This document shows positions 49,109 through 62,500 of a stretch of DNA of 64,000 nucleotides, one piece after another; positions within the stretch are counted from its first letter, which is position 1, and each line of letters opens with the position of its first letter. The translations under genes and the position numbers were made by a program. Below the pieces are notes generated by a model. It was given only the letters and a program-made list of their open reading frames with translations. It had not been told where the DNA came from and ran no database searches. Origin of the DNA: Casuarina equisetifolia (lineage: Eukaryota; Streptophyta; Magnoliopsida; Fagales; Casuarinaceae); NCBI GenBank assembly GCA_028551475.1, contig CM052356.1, positions 30,221,884 through 30,285,883 on the forward strand, in the 5' to 3' direction.

Positions 49109-50513
49109 ATGGGGTATGTTTTCGCGAAAGCTCCTTCTTGCTTGCTAATTTCTCTGGGTGGGTTTGTTTTATGATTGTTGTTTCGTGTTTGGTAAGAAAC
49201 TAGAATGTTGGTTGTGTTTGCTGTGTATTCTAAATGTCAATGCATTCCTGCTTTTTAAGTGATCAAATGTCTTGGACAGTGATGAGATGGGCAATGGCGG
49301 GCCTGAAATTGCTTCTTGTTCTCAAGAGGGGAAATTGAAGCAGGAGAATTCTGCTTTTGATAACCTTGCCGACGAACTGTTTGTAGAAATTCTCCACAGA
49401 CTTCCTTTAAAGTCCGCTCACGTCTGTAAGTGCGTTTCCAGGCGGTGGTGCTCTTTGATTTCCAGTCCTTACTTCGCCCGCTGCCATGTGCGTAGAATGA
49501 CTATTTCATTGCCATCACAAGCACCGGCTTCTGCACTGATTTGCCAGTGCCTTGGTCAGGAACGAGACGGCCATTCTGGCATACATTTCCTTTTCGATTC
49601 GCAACTCAAATCCCTCAACTTCTCTTTGAGTGATCTTCGTCTGCCAGCCTCTGGAACCACTCGTATCCTAGGGTCAAGTGGTGGGTTAATACTGTGCTCT
49701 TCTAAAAGCTACATTGTGTGCAATCCACTCACCAGGCAATGGCTCACTCTTCCCCCTCCTCCTCAGTCCCGTGAACCCCTTCTCACGGGGTTCGTATGCG
49801 ATCCTTGCTTTGATATGGACAATTGCACTTGCTACTTCAAGGCCGTTCGTGTCTTCCCTCATAAGATTCCCAATGTTCTAAACTTGGAGATTTACAAATC
49901 CGAGAACAACCTCTGGTCTGAACTGGAAGTGCCATTTCCGGGGGACATTAACTTCGCCCACTCATGGGCTGTTGCCTGCAACAACAGTCTGCATTGGGTC
50001 AGCCGTGACGGTGGTGTCATAGTTGCCTATGATCCCAACTATGGTCCCCAAAACGTCGGCCATTTCCGCCTCATCCCACTGCCTCAGGACCCAACTCCCA
50101 GGAGTGATCTCTGTTTTGGAGCATGCCAAGGCCATCTCCGGTATGTGCAGCTGCAAGCCAACCACACTCTCAGGATCTGGGAACTCGAGGACTACCATGC
50201 CGGAGAATGGTGCTTGAAGCACGAAGTGACTATTGGTCAAGTGGTTTCAGAGAACTGCGTCCTTCGTCTATATCTCAGAGGAGCCTCACCTTTCATGCCA
50301 CCGCTAGCCGTCCACCCGCTCGATCCAAACGTTGTGTATTTGTCTGCCGAGACGCGGATTATCTCGTACAACATTCGTTTACGAAGAGCAGAAGTGGTTT
50401 ACTATTTTTGTGGGAACGACGATACAGGCTTCCCCAGTCGCAGAATTGCCTTCCCTTATGTGTTTCCATGGTGGCCAACACCTCTTCCAACATTCCATCA
50501 TCCCAAGGATTGA
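49109..50513 (+). CDS. F-box protein with F-box-associated C-terminal region
   Basis: Likely substrate-recognition subunit of an SCF ubiquitin ligase: the F-box binds SKP1/ASK. Most of the protein is one exon ending at TGA 50511-50513. The preferred model starts at ATG 49109, reads ATGGG and splits at GGG|GTATGT (donor 49114). It resumes at 49280 after TTGGACAG, giving MGDEMGNGGPE and 412 aa in frame. A start at the internal ATG 49287 would drop only a few residues. The F-box (NLADELFVEILHRLPLKS, then CVSRRWCSLISSPYFARCH) lies at residues of about 30-72. The rest has the alternating Trp and hydrophobic pattern of an F-box-associated beta-propeller-like domain (CNPLTRQWLTLP, NSLHWVSRDGG). The substrate is unknown and I give no gene name. 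Confidence 0.9.
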
Positions 50514-51356
50514 TTTGTTCAACACTTTTCATGGATCACCGTGTAAATTGGGGTGCATTTTGCTTCATCTACAGGTACATTTTACTTGCAGTTGTAAATG
50601 TAAATGTAGGTTTAATCATCCATTGCTGTTCTTGATCTGCCTTTCAAAATGAGCATTTTAGAAAATACTAGCTTTACATCGCTCGCTTGGTTTGCAAATA
50701 CGAAGCGTTTACGGACGATTAAACTATGTAGGTTTTGGCTGTTTGGATATGGAAATAAATAGACTTCTAACAGTTGAGAACTTCGTCTGCTTTATGAGAC
50801 TTCTTTGCTCAGTCCAAGAAGGGAGTTAAAACTCCAAAAAAGTAAAAAACAGGTTTGGAATGTGCATGAAAACTGCACATACATAGACTTGGTATTTCAA
50901 AGAAGCGATTTCATTGAAAGACTGAAGAAATCTACAAATTTACACACTCACATACTAGGAGGCCTTACAATTTCAAGGTTTCGCTTTCTAGAGAGAATGA
51001 GTGGGACAGTTTCAAATACTAAAATGGGAAGCTGAAATAATTTAGGTATTGATCTGACAACATCATAACATCGAAGAGGTAAGACTCATGCCAAACTGGG
51101 TTGTCCACTATTCTGGAAACAAACCTCCGGGGCTTGTACTCTCCGCTACTCAGCCCGCGTCAAGCTTTCAGAAGAGAGCCAAAATTTAAGAGAAGACCCT
51201 CTTCGACTGTGTAAGGATCACTTCCTAGTGGATCTGCACCTGGAAAGGACAGTTGTGGCACCAATATATGTCATATGGAAATCTATGAACATATTAGTAT
51301 AAACAGCACAAGCTCCCACTCCGGAAGAAGAGTCCCTATAATTACGTGTGAGTACA
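50514..51356. other. Convergent intergenic region between the F-box gene and ARF
   Basis: It should hold the 3' untranslated regions of both genes. 50725-50835 (GGTTTTGGCTGTTTGGATAT, then TATGAGACTTCTTTGCTCA) is similar to 44550-44710. No other gene is seen. Confidence 0.55.
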
Positions 51357-53805
51357 TTAAGCAACTCCGCCATCAGAGCTGCTGCAGGCTTGATTTGGAA
51401 GGACAGCACTTCCGAAGTCTCCATCTAAACTCATCTGCTGCACTTCCTGAGGGGACAGGATCTTGATGCAGCGGACACAGCTAACAAACTCCCTGAAATA
51501 AAGCAAAACAAAAGGGTGTCAGAGAGAGAGAGTCCGTTGACAAATTTGGAGTTTTTAAGAGTCTAGATTAAATATTTTAAGGCTAACTTTACAGATATAC
51601 AAATATTACACAACCAAATGAGCTAACCTCTTTCTAGATAAATAAAACTATGCAAAATTTATAGATTTACTAGGGAAATAGGAGCAGCAAATAACTTCCC
51701 GTTCTGAAAACAATGCTGATGGTGAAACAATTGGCAGGCTATACCAGGATTACCAAAAAAGTTATGTTTCCCAACAATAAAGGGGGGATTTGTCAGAACC
51801 AGATATAAATCTACGGGCAACTTCCCATTTCAGGAACAACATTGGTGAAAAGTTTGGATCAAACCAAAGACTTTGGCACTGGATTTTAGGAAGGATCATC
51901 AGTCAATTACAACAAGCATGGAAAACCAAACAAAAGGAAGGCAAATGATAAGTCTTTAAGCTTAGAAAAGGAAATATGCCTTCCATAAAGGCAAAATGTT
52001 GATTGGTTTAAAATCTGGATTTCCTGATATAAATTGGACCATTAGGGCTGGCCCAAAACACGCTAAGAAAATAGGGAACCAGAAAACTTTGCACGTAAAT
52101 TATCCAGCCGAACATAAGACCCAGAAGATATTGAAAAACCAGCTTTGGGCTCAAGTCCTCATCGGTTTCTTTCCAATAGGACAAATTTATATATGCACAT
52201 GCATATGCTTGGTAAAGAAATTTGACTTACTCCCAAGGGTCATCTCCCACTAACAGAATATCACCCTCATGATCTACATAGACAAATTTCCAGCCTATTC
52301 TCTGTCTATCCTCCAACTGTCCCTCTATGCCAAACATCCGAGCCAGACCTTGTTTAAGCTCATCATAACCTGAATAACGTGTGATATCAATTGATCTTCC
52401 TACAGCTCCACGTTTGTACACCTTCACAATGATTGGACACGATTAAAATCCTAGCCAAATACACAAAATGACAGATGCAATATAGTACCAGTGGCTTAAA
52501 GGTCTTATTTAAAGCACAAACCTTGGTATATGTTCGCATTCGCTGAAATTGGGGTGCTGGGGCCCAAGGACCTCTGTTCATGAAGCTACTATCATTTATG
52601 GTGGAGTCGATTGAGTTAAATGTCATATCTGGAACTCCAAAAGACTGGGAAACCATTGAGGATGAAAGTTCCTGCTGAGCATCTTTAGTGTTTTCATGGT
52701 TAGCAAGCATGCCTCCAGAAGAGAGATTAGTTTGGAAGTCTTTCCCTAACCCTTCCATGCCCTTTGCTAATAAAGGATCAGGATTCAAGGTTATTCCTAA
52801 TTGGCCATTAAGGTTAGCCCCATAAGCAACATTGCTCCTAGGATCTACCTGAACTTGCCCATCCTGACTAGCATCCCTGAACAACAAGGATTGGGGCTTG
52901 AAAGACACTGGGTTGTTATTCTGCTGTAAATTGACATCATTCTGTGAAAGGCCAACTGATGTTGTTGAAGATGATGTATCCAAGTAATCGGTCTGGGCAG
53001 TTGCACCATTGAGGTATGTTTGCGGAGGAAAAAATCCTTGATTTTGATTCTTGGAAATATTCAATGACGGCTTAACATTGGGCTTCTGCTGCAGATCTTT
53101 AACCAAGCCAGCATTAGATGACAGAGTTTCCAACGGACTTGGACTCACAATTGTGGCAGTAGACTGAGCCATGTCCTCGCCCATTGCTGTACTTCGATAG
53201 GGCCTACTACTCATCACTGGTTGAAGCACATTTGGGCAGTTATTTGTAGAGGGTGAAGTGGAACAAGATGGACCATCATCGGTAATTGCAGACTGCCCTG
53301 CTCCAGCAGCTCCTGTCACCATGCTGCAGGCAGCTGTATAAAGCTGATTGGATGTTGGTATTGGGGTAAGTCCCACAGGTCCAGATATTTCAGGCATAAC
53401 ACCAGATTGCTGTTGTTGAAGCTTTGGCTGTTGGGGTGGATGAGAGAACAGAATATTTGTAGGATTGTTGTTCTTTGTCATCTGTTGTGGGATGTTGTTT
53501 GACTGAGGGAGCAAGGTTGAGTTTGCCTGAGGTAGCTCCAGGACTTGGTTGGATGTCATGGATCTAGAAAAGCTCTGGGACAAATCTAACAGCTGCCTCT
53601 GTGGATCTTGGAGTTGTGTCAATTGAGCAGCTGACTGCTGAGCTAGAAGTGATTGTTGCTGCTGCTGCTGCTGAATCTTCTGTACCAGTTGAATCTGAAC
53701 CTGACTCTCAGACATTTGTAATTGTTGGTTTACTTGATCAGGCAGCTGGGGTTGGATAAGGTTTTGCTGTTGGTTGTGACCCATAATTTGTTGTTGATGT
53801 TGTTG

Positions 53806-53836
<31 letters not shown>

Positions 53837-56800
53837 AGGTTCTGAGGAACAATCCTCTGAGGCTGATGGTTTTGCATTGAAGGATCTGGCTGAAGGATGT
53901 TGTTAGTTTGAACAAGAGACTGAGGCTGCAGAATTTGGGCCTGAACTTGACTTGAAGGGAGAGTTTGATTAACCATGTTTTGCCTTGATTGTTGAGTATT
54001 ATCACCCAACTGGTGCTGTGATTGAGTAATAGATCCTAATTGGTTTAATGTGGGTGGTAGCTTTGGGAGTTGATCCAGCTGTTGTACTTGCTGAGGTAAC
54101 CTCTGGGAATTGAACTGTAAGTTGTTTAACTGAGGCATATGTGGCACTGTCAAGCCTAACTGACGGGAAAGATCTGCTCCAGCAAGGCCTTGAAGAACAG
54201 ATCCAGACATGGAATGCATATAATTTGGCTGAATTGAGTTAGCCATGGAAGGGTTTTGTTGCATGTTCATCCACTGGACTAAACTTAGGGCAGAGGGAGC
54301 CTGTGGATCCTTCATGCACATATCATCACCAAGCCAAGGCATTGGCCTCCTGAACAAGTTATCTAACTCAGAGGAGTCATCGTCTGCAAATTTAATAGTA
54401 TGGTAAGTCTCCTGTCCTCAAATCAGTACTAGAAAAAGAAAGAAAATCTCAACCATCACTTAAGATATTGCACCCATTTGAATGTCAAACATTGACAGAG
54501 AAGGGAAAAGAAAGAATTTATGGCGTGAGCCACCAAACCCCTTAACTCTAGGTATTCATTATTTATGCATTATTGATCAGCAGATGCCTTTACTGCATCA
54601 GGACACTAATTGCATCAAAGCAAATTCTAGGCAGTTGGTAGGAGTACTTGGAGCAATAAAAAAATGCAGTAAAGGCACCACCCAAGCAAGAGATGTTCTC
54701 CAAATCTATCCTAAAAATGCCTGAACAAAATGACAACATAAAAATTTAAAATACAAAAAGCCTAAATGAATTAAGGCACCACACAAGCAAGGAACTGTTT
54801 TTTTGGAGTTATATACAAGAGGAATTAACAACAGAATGGACATTCAGATTCAAACAAGAAAAATGTTGACAAGACTTAAGGTTGACAGTGCACATTTTGT
54901 ACCTGGCATTCCTGGTTGCCTTGGACGCTTTGATCTGAAGTATGGAGGGGGGCAGATAAAAAATGGAGCAGTTACTGGTTCAATTTCCCAGATTGAGACC
55001 CGGTTACGCCTTTCCCCAGCTGTTGACTCATCCCATCCAACCTGTTGAAGTACATGTGAGTAATCACAATGGTATTCTCCATAACTGATAGTGAAAAGGT
55101 AAAAATGGAAGTACATAGATGCCAGAATTTCTACCTGCAAATTACGCCACTGTGAGTTCTTCCATCTAAGAGGATCAAGATCACTGATACCTGTAATTGT
55201 ACCCATATACCTGCAGAAGAAATGTTTTTTTTTCTTTAAGACCATCATCCGTCAAATTCAACCAGTACTCTGAACCAAATCTCTTCAGATCAAATAATGG
55301 CATTTGGCTTTTCATGTCTCACAAACTGGATCAACTACTCATGAGTCATGGCTAGAGTTGAATATCTCTAAGGAACCTAAAAGACCCAAGGGCTAAATTA
55401 TAGACCCTTGGAATTTGAAATAAACGCAGGTCAATCTTGTTTTCCTATGTCGAGCCAGCATCAGTATTATCCCAAGCTTGCATTTTCTGGAAAAAATTGC
55501 AACAATTCCCCTTGGCATTGATTCCAAACTACTGTTAACATTCTGAATAAGCATAAAGATTCAAATACAGCTACCTTCTCGTTCCTGACTCCTCTGTCTC
55601 AAACATCATCCGAAAGCGCATGCCAAGTGATATTTGATTGCTATATACAGACTTGTAGTACTTGGCTAAAGGAATTACAAATTCTGATGGACTTGCCCTG
55701 CACATAGAATATTAAACTTCAGTTTGATCTCTAAATATGTAAAAGAAACTAATACATCAAACATAGAATTAAGAAAGTGCATTAAAGATATGATTAAGAA
55801 AATGGAAGGAGCACTTATCAGGAAAAATAATGGAATGAAGAAAATAGAAGAAACTGACCTAGGATTATAGAACACTGTAAAGGGGCTATTGTTTGCCGCA
55901 GCATGGGCTGCTGCTGCTAGAATTCCTATATGCATGCTATCACTTGACAATACTGATGATGAGAGATTGGTAGGTTGCCTGTTGGCCCTTCTAATGCCCA
56001 AAAGAAGCTGCTGCTTTTCATCCCTGCTCACAAGCATCAACTATTTTGTGGTTAATCGAATGGTATTTGTTTATTTTAAATAGCTCGGTCATATTTTATT
56101 TTGGTCCAGAACAATGTCTGATTTCATCTTTGCTTTTTTTCATTTTCGTTTCATTTCAGTCTTTAAAGTTTTCATAACATCACGATATTACCCCCGTATA
56201 TGTCCTTACTGTCACTACGCACCTCTCAAGCATGTTTATGGCAGATGTTTTTCTTTTACATTTCCCTGATAACACATTATTTTATATATTCATTTCAGGA
56301 AATCAAAATATAAGAGTAAATATAGATCTACGATTTAAAATAAAAGTACAACAAACAGAAAATACATCTTGTCCTTAGACTTTTATTTTGACTGTACATA
56401 ATGTGGCTTAACAAGCAATGTCAGCAATAGAAAGAGCATAACAAAATTCACACATAATCAATTCTTGTGAGTATACTGAGCAGTAAGATAGGTTAGTGGT
56501 TAGGAGTGGATATTGAAATAGAAGAGATAAATCAGGAATCAAATTTGTACATATTGAAGAAAATTTTAGTTGAATCATAAAAGCATGGGATTAGATGATG
56601 CATTATTAGTTTACTAACATATAAACATGAACCTCATGTGAAATCAGAAATTAAAAAAAATAAATTCCAATAATCTCAATTCGTGACAATTACCTGATGA
56701 ATAAAACTGAGTCACCAGCAAAAAGCCTCTTCCCACTAACAAATAGGCTCCATCCAGTTGTAAGCAAGTGACGTTTGGGTTGTCCTAGAGGAAGGCAAAC

Positions 56801-59053
56801 CAGGAGCACGCAGATATCAATAACAAAATAGCATGATCATTAAAGGTAAAGACACCATAATCTCTGCTAGTGTAAGGAGATCTAAGTTGGAATTTCTAGA
56901 TTGCAGATACCAATGTCCTTTGCTTGGATTAGCAAGAAAGTTATTTTAAGAATTATGAAGAGTTCTGAATTTTAGCTTCCTAAGCATCGAAATCCAATTA
57001 GAGATTAATTGTCAAACTTTCAAATAGCTGGTTAGGAGAACATACCACGATAGATATGGCGGAAGGTCCATTCATGGTCATGCAAATCCCTGGCCATAAG
57101 TTCTTGAGCAGGTGGTTGCATGGAAAAGTCCTAAAATGGTAACAAGAACAAGATTAAGAAAAATATTGAGTGTAATGCAGCCAATCCTTAGAATTAGGGC
57201 AAATTGCTTACAAGAGGAGGGAAAATTTTCTCTGCTGCACGGCGTGGGACTGAGAAACCCCCATGCGTGCTTGTATCACTAGCTGTCAACGTTTTACAGA
57301 AAAACTCTGGTTGGGGTTTATTTGTCTTGAGCGCAAGATCTGATCTCAACAGAGCATCCTTGTCAAACTGCATATCAAGCTTGATGGATTCAAATTGAGT
57401 TGGCAGGACATGGTAAGTTCACTTTCAGAAAGCATATGCTATCATGTGATTTCAGGTCATCTACAGAGTTCTATCAACAGCATAAAGATGCTAAAAGTTT
57501 CATGTCAAGTCCTTACAGAAGGAACCGGTTGGAGTGTCATCTGAGCATATACTTCATCTGTTTCTGGATCCGCCTAATAATTCAAACAATAAAGACTTCA
57601 CTAAATTAGTAGCAAAAATCAATCTAACTAGAAGGTACGCCAGATAAGCTCAGCCATACATGCAGAGTGACATTGTGAAGGAGACAAAGCAGTTTGGCCG
57701 GAAGATTTGAGTAGTTTGGGATTTGCGCGTCCACATCTTTCTTCATAGAAGCCGCAACCTAAACCAGAATTGAGGCTTTTAAGCAAATTAAGAAAGGAAC
57801 AGATACCTTGAAGAAAGTAAAAGCTTGTTCTTGCAGTAGACATTAAAAAAACTATCTGTTTGGAATTTAATGATCATTTCAAGCAAATTAAGAATTTATA
57901 GGTAGGTCTTTTCACCTTGTTCCAAGACTAAAAATACACTAGGTTCGGATTTTACAGATTATGCTGAAAAAAAGAACTACCAGGAGTGTATCAATTGCAG
58001 TGGCAGTAAAAATAACAACACTGCCAACAAAAGTCCAGAAAAATACAAAGTGACTAAATGCATAAATTAATCTCATACCAAAAGCACACCAACATAATCG
58101 CCACCACTCAAAAGGCTGGTGCTTAAACTGAAAGACTCACATAATTACATCATTAAAACGACATCATCTCTCCCCTAAAGGCTAAAACGATAGTAACCTA
58201 CCCAAAGAGACCCACTTGAACAAAACCGAAAAAGACACAATGCGTTTTCTTCACCTTTCACATGAACTTTCTTCATTTAAGTCACCAAACCACTTTATGA
58301 ACTAAAACAACCAACTTTAGGTAAGGGAAAGACCAAAAAGATCTCCCAAAACAACAAAGAGGAGAAGAAAGAGTTAAAAGCAGAAACACATCGGACAGGA
58401 GAAACTAAAGATCAGAGGCTAATAAAATTGAGACCCGAAGAGCAGAATGAGTAAAATTAAAGGTTTAAGTAAAGACCGCAACACAGTATACCTGTTCGCT
58501 GTGGCCTTGAGGGAAGTACATCACGTGGGTTCCAGCCGGAGGCAGGTTCACCAGCGGCCCGGCGCAAGCTTGCCATAGCTCCGGGTTTATGCTCTTCTTC
58601 TCTGCTCCTGAACCACGTGTTACAAGCCCGTTGGTCAAAACCCATTCCAACATTACATACCACTTGATTTCCTATACTAACAAGCTCTCCTTTGTTTCCC
58701 AAGAAAAGGAAAAAGAGGTAGGAATGGAAAGTCGAGCCGTTTATCAAGTCTTCGATTTTCTCGGAGACTTTCTGGAATGGAAAGTCCGTAAAAAACTGGC
58801 ATAATAACACAGCCGTAGAAGAAGACAAAGAAATGAAAAAGAAGAAAAGCACAAAATTCATTCTACCTGATCCAACGCACCGATTCGTCCAATGCTTTCT
58901 TTCTTACACATGTAAAAACACAGGATAGAAACAGCCAGACCAGAGAAAGACAGAGAGAAAGGGAGGGAGAGAGAGAGAGAGCACTTTACCTTCGCAGGGA
59001 TTGGAAGCTGACGTGGCGGGGCCAGCTCCGGCACCATTGGCTGGTGTCTTCAT
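51357..59053 (-). CDS. ARF19: Auxin response factor, activator class, ARF7/ARF19 type
   Basis: Nuclear transcription factor that binds auxin response elements and is held by Aux/IAA repressors until auxin triggers their degradation. Exons (minus): 59053-58990, 58601-58492, 57758-57660, 57573-57517, 57367-57212, 57130-57046, 56784-56694, 56023-55859, 55697-55575, 55210-55135, 55041-54903, 54383-52522, 52421-52231, 51492-51357; phases consistent, 1117 aa (Arabidopsis ARF19 about 1086). Dimerisation segment [18 protein letters not shown] comes first, then the B3 domain ([20 protein letters not shown] to DSVLFIRDEK, about 127-240). The auxin-response domain ([41 protein letters not shown]) follows. 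A single 1.86-kb exon encodes a Gln-rich activation region with a nine-Gln run. The C-terminal PB1 domain has [10 protein letters not shown] and the acidic [20 protein letters not shown]7 and ARF19 are not separable here. Confidence 0.96.
53809..53836 (-). repeat. Trinucleotide run encoding nine glutamines in ARF
   Basis: Nine uninterrupted CTG units on the plus strand (CAG on the coding strand) are followed by further CAT/CAA-interrupted glutamine codons. Length variation between individuals would be expected. Confidence 0.95.
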
Positions 59054-59100
59054 TGTCCTCTCCGACGAGCTTATTCAGAAAAACAAACAATCGGAAATAA

Positions 59101-59112
59101 TCAACGCTTCAT
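59101..59112 (-). promoter_or_regulatory. Minimal upstream ORF in the ARF leader
   Basis: ATG AAG CGT TGA on the minus strand (59112-59101) lies 47 bases upstream of the ARF start codon and ends before it. Upstream ORFs that tune translation are known in ARF mRNAs. Whether this one lies in the mature leader was not tested. Confidence 0.5.
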
Positions 59113-59472
59113 TCTTCCGGAACAAGAAAAGAAAAAATCAAGCTCCGAGTAGCACTCCCTCCCGAATCAGGTCCCGTCAACGGAAATCAGAGCTTGAACA
59201 AGCAGACAAACTCTGACTTCCGGCCGACGAGCTCAGATCAGACAAGAAAGCAAGCAGAAAGTAAGTTCCTCGGGAGGCTCAGCGAAAGGAGAGATTCCGG
59301 CGAGATCGCCAGGGAATGGGCGTGGGGTCGCCGGCCGACAAGGTAGGGGCAAAAAAAGGAATGAAAAAGAGAGAAGGTTATAGTGTCTGCCGAGTTTCTC
59401 AGAGACCAAATGCTGAAGCTTTGCCCCCTATCTTCCCCTACAGCACCCAGACAGTTTTCCTTTCCCCTTTCT

Positions 59473-59489
59473 CCTCTTTTCTCTCCCCC

Positions 59490-59530
<41 letters not shown>
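59473..59530 (-). repeat. C-tract and CT/GA microsatellite in the ARF leader or promoter
   Basis: A run of about 14-16 C is followed directly by about 14 CT dinucleotides on the plus strand (G-tract and GA repeat on the ARF sense strand). GA-rich leaders are common in plant regulatory genes. The homopolymer length may be imprecise in the assembly. Confidence 0.9.
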
Positions 59531-59580
59531 GAGAAACACAAAGCGACTTTCTGCGTTTCTCTCTCTAGACCACTCTCTGT

Positions 59581-62500
59581 CACTTTCTCTATCTGTTTCT
59601 TTTATGTCCTCCTCTGATAATGCCCCTGACAATCACATAATGCTACTTCTTACCCCCTTTGCTTCTTTTCACGTACACAAAAGGTTTATTTCAAGCTGAC
59701 TAAATATTGGAAAGTTCTTTTACTGGAGCCTCACTCTTCTTCCCCACATTTAATGTCAAGAGGTAAAGTAAATTAACTTAAACTTTAATAACATGTTAAA
59801 ATATCAAACATATAATCCAAAAGTCATCTTAAGGTCAATAAAAATTTAACTAAATTAAGAGAAAATATGATTTAAAAACTCTTAATCTTAAATTTGACTT
59901 TAAATATGTACTTAATTTAATTAAAAGTCAACATTGTTTAAAACTTCTTAATTTCAAGTTTAACACTAAATATTCACTTTACTCAATTGAGGGTTAGGTG
60001 TTATGTGAGATCCTCCTGTCTTGAGTTTGACATTAAATATGTACTTAGCTCAGTTGGCAATCAAGTAATGCCTAAAATCCTTTAATCTCAAATCTGACAC
60101 TAAATGTGTATGTCTTTTGTTTTTAAATCTTATTTTGATACTTATTTTTTATAAAGATAAAATATATATATACATTTATAATATTTTAATTTCCCAATGG
60201 ACCCCGAATGCTTTTTTCACAGTGAACAAAACCACGCCAAGCAAACAAAACCCACTAATTATTGAACCTCATATTTTACCATCGCGTCATCATTCTCCAT
60301 TACAGACATGATGAAAACAGAGCTTACTCTTTTCCAATATGCCCCTGCCTTTTGTTGGGCCTTTTTCCCTTTGTATGGTTGTTAGGGTAGCTTTCTTTGG
60401 AGATTTAGTTTACATAGTTGAATCGCTTGACAATTTTGAATTTCTGTCACGATAATTGCACTAGCGCTTTTGTCACGCGTCACTCTCTTGAAAAATAAGC
60501 AAAAGAGTAGACTTCACGTATACCTTAGCTTTTAGGTATAAAATAGTACAACATGACATGATAACATGTAATAACTTATATTGTTATGACAAAATTATTG
60601 GTGAAATACCTAGAGTTACGGATTCAAACACAAAAAAAAAGGTTATATGCATAGTATATAAACACAATTGCATTTACTTATGTTTGAATGGAAACTTTTA
60701 GGTAACAATCTTAGATGACCGAAATATTAACCAAAAGTTAGTATATTGATAAATAGAAGGCACTAGAAGTTCTTTAAATAGCCGACCATTCAAGGCACTA
60801 ACTTGTGTTAAACGCACGTGACTTACTTTACTAAACTTGATTAGTATAGTCCTTATTTTTTAACCTTTTTTTCTTTTTTCTTTTTTGGGTTGAGATTGCA
60901 GCGGCGCACGCTTGTATAACACATTAACGTCATTACGCTACTAACAAGGAATTGTTCCGTAATGGGGAATTGTGGCGGGGTGAAAACGGTAATTTCACAG
61001 TGATGTTATGACGAAAAGAGGTGGGGGCTATGGGCTATACGACGCCGAATAGAGGTTTCAAGAGGCTTTCCATTAGTGGCATGGGACTGCTTTGGCCTTC
61101 CTGCCCTCCACATGCATTTCCCGTACGGACAGCACGTTTATGCTAAAAAGGATGATTAAGGGGTAAGCAAAGTGGAAATTAAGTAAGTCCAATTAATAAT
61201 GGCCATTGTTACATCCCATCTAGCTGACGTGGTGGACTATGTCGCGGCGGCTGCGGTCCCACGTGCATATGCGATTTGGACAGCGCTGCTTTGTCAGCGG
61301 TTCTTTTATTTTTATGCTCTTTCCATCTTCTCTTTCGCTCCGACAAGTAACTTTCAACGCCATTTACATATTTATATTTTAAATAATTAATTCACGATTC
61401 TCCTTTTTTTTTTTTCTTGAATTTAATATAAAGGTTTTCTCTTTTCAACAATGGGGACAGCGTGGGCCCCACGAACCGTGTTTCCAGCATTGGTGCGTGG
61501 TAGGACTCGCTTTTTTGTTATGGTGACGTGGCAAGATATACGGAGTATTTAATCTTTAAGGGATCGGCTCATTATAGCCGGTGGTCCGGGAGGGATACTG
61601 TAGATTCCGCCACCACTCAGCTCGGTGGTATCTGGGAGCATTTTCGGGGAGGGAGGGGTCGCAATAGCGTCCATCGTCATCAAAGTCCGAACGGTGGCTA
61701 GATCCACGGGCCAGGACACAATGATTGGATGATGTTAACCAATCACACTTTTCGGGTTATATATGAGTGTATGTGCATGTATATGTTGAATTATTCTTGT
61801 TTTAAGCATTTAGGGACTAACGATACATCCAACACGATAATTTTTGATGTGACAAAATGAAGTACATCCAAAAATAGTAAGACAACTCAAAAATAAATTG
61901 TAATCGTTAAAATTCATAGTGGTCCTGCATTATTAATAAAAAATTAGTACTTTTCGCAGCATTAACATTAACAATGGTCTTACATTGTCAATAAAAAATT
62001 AATACTTTTCGCCTCATCTCAATTTTCATTAAAGTTTTCTTTTTTCATTTGTTTTACTAGACACTTTCTCGCATAAAGAAATCTCTTTCCTTTCTCTTTA
62101 CATTTACCATTATCAATAAATTATTAAAAAATTAAAACTCAACTCAAAAGTTAATTAATGAATTAAAAAATATTTTTACATTTAAATTATTAAAAATTAT
62201 CAAAAATAATTAATATATAACTTAAAACCTTAAAATATTATACAGAATAATTTATCTCTCTTATAAATTACTTTGCAAGTTTACATATTTTTTATATATA
62301 AGCCAAAAAATTATCATATTAAATATATATATATATATAATGTATATAGTATAAAAATATGATATTAATAATACAATCTTTTGTAATAAAATTTAAATAA
62401 AAAAATATTTTTAATTTTCTGATATAATACTTGAATTCAAGTTGAATCTACTCTACCCTATATCATATTAAACCCAACATCACTTAACATATAAAAACAT

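Noticed and set aside
50123-50652. Plus-strand frames of 170 and 106 codons overlapping the F-box 3' end
   Set aside because: Alternative frames of the F-box exon and its 3' flank without any domain.
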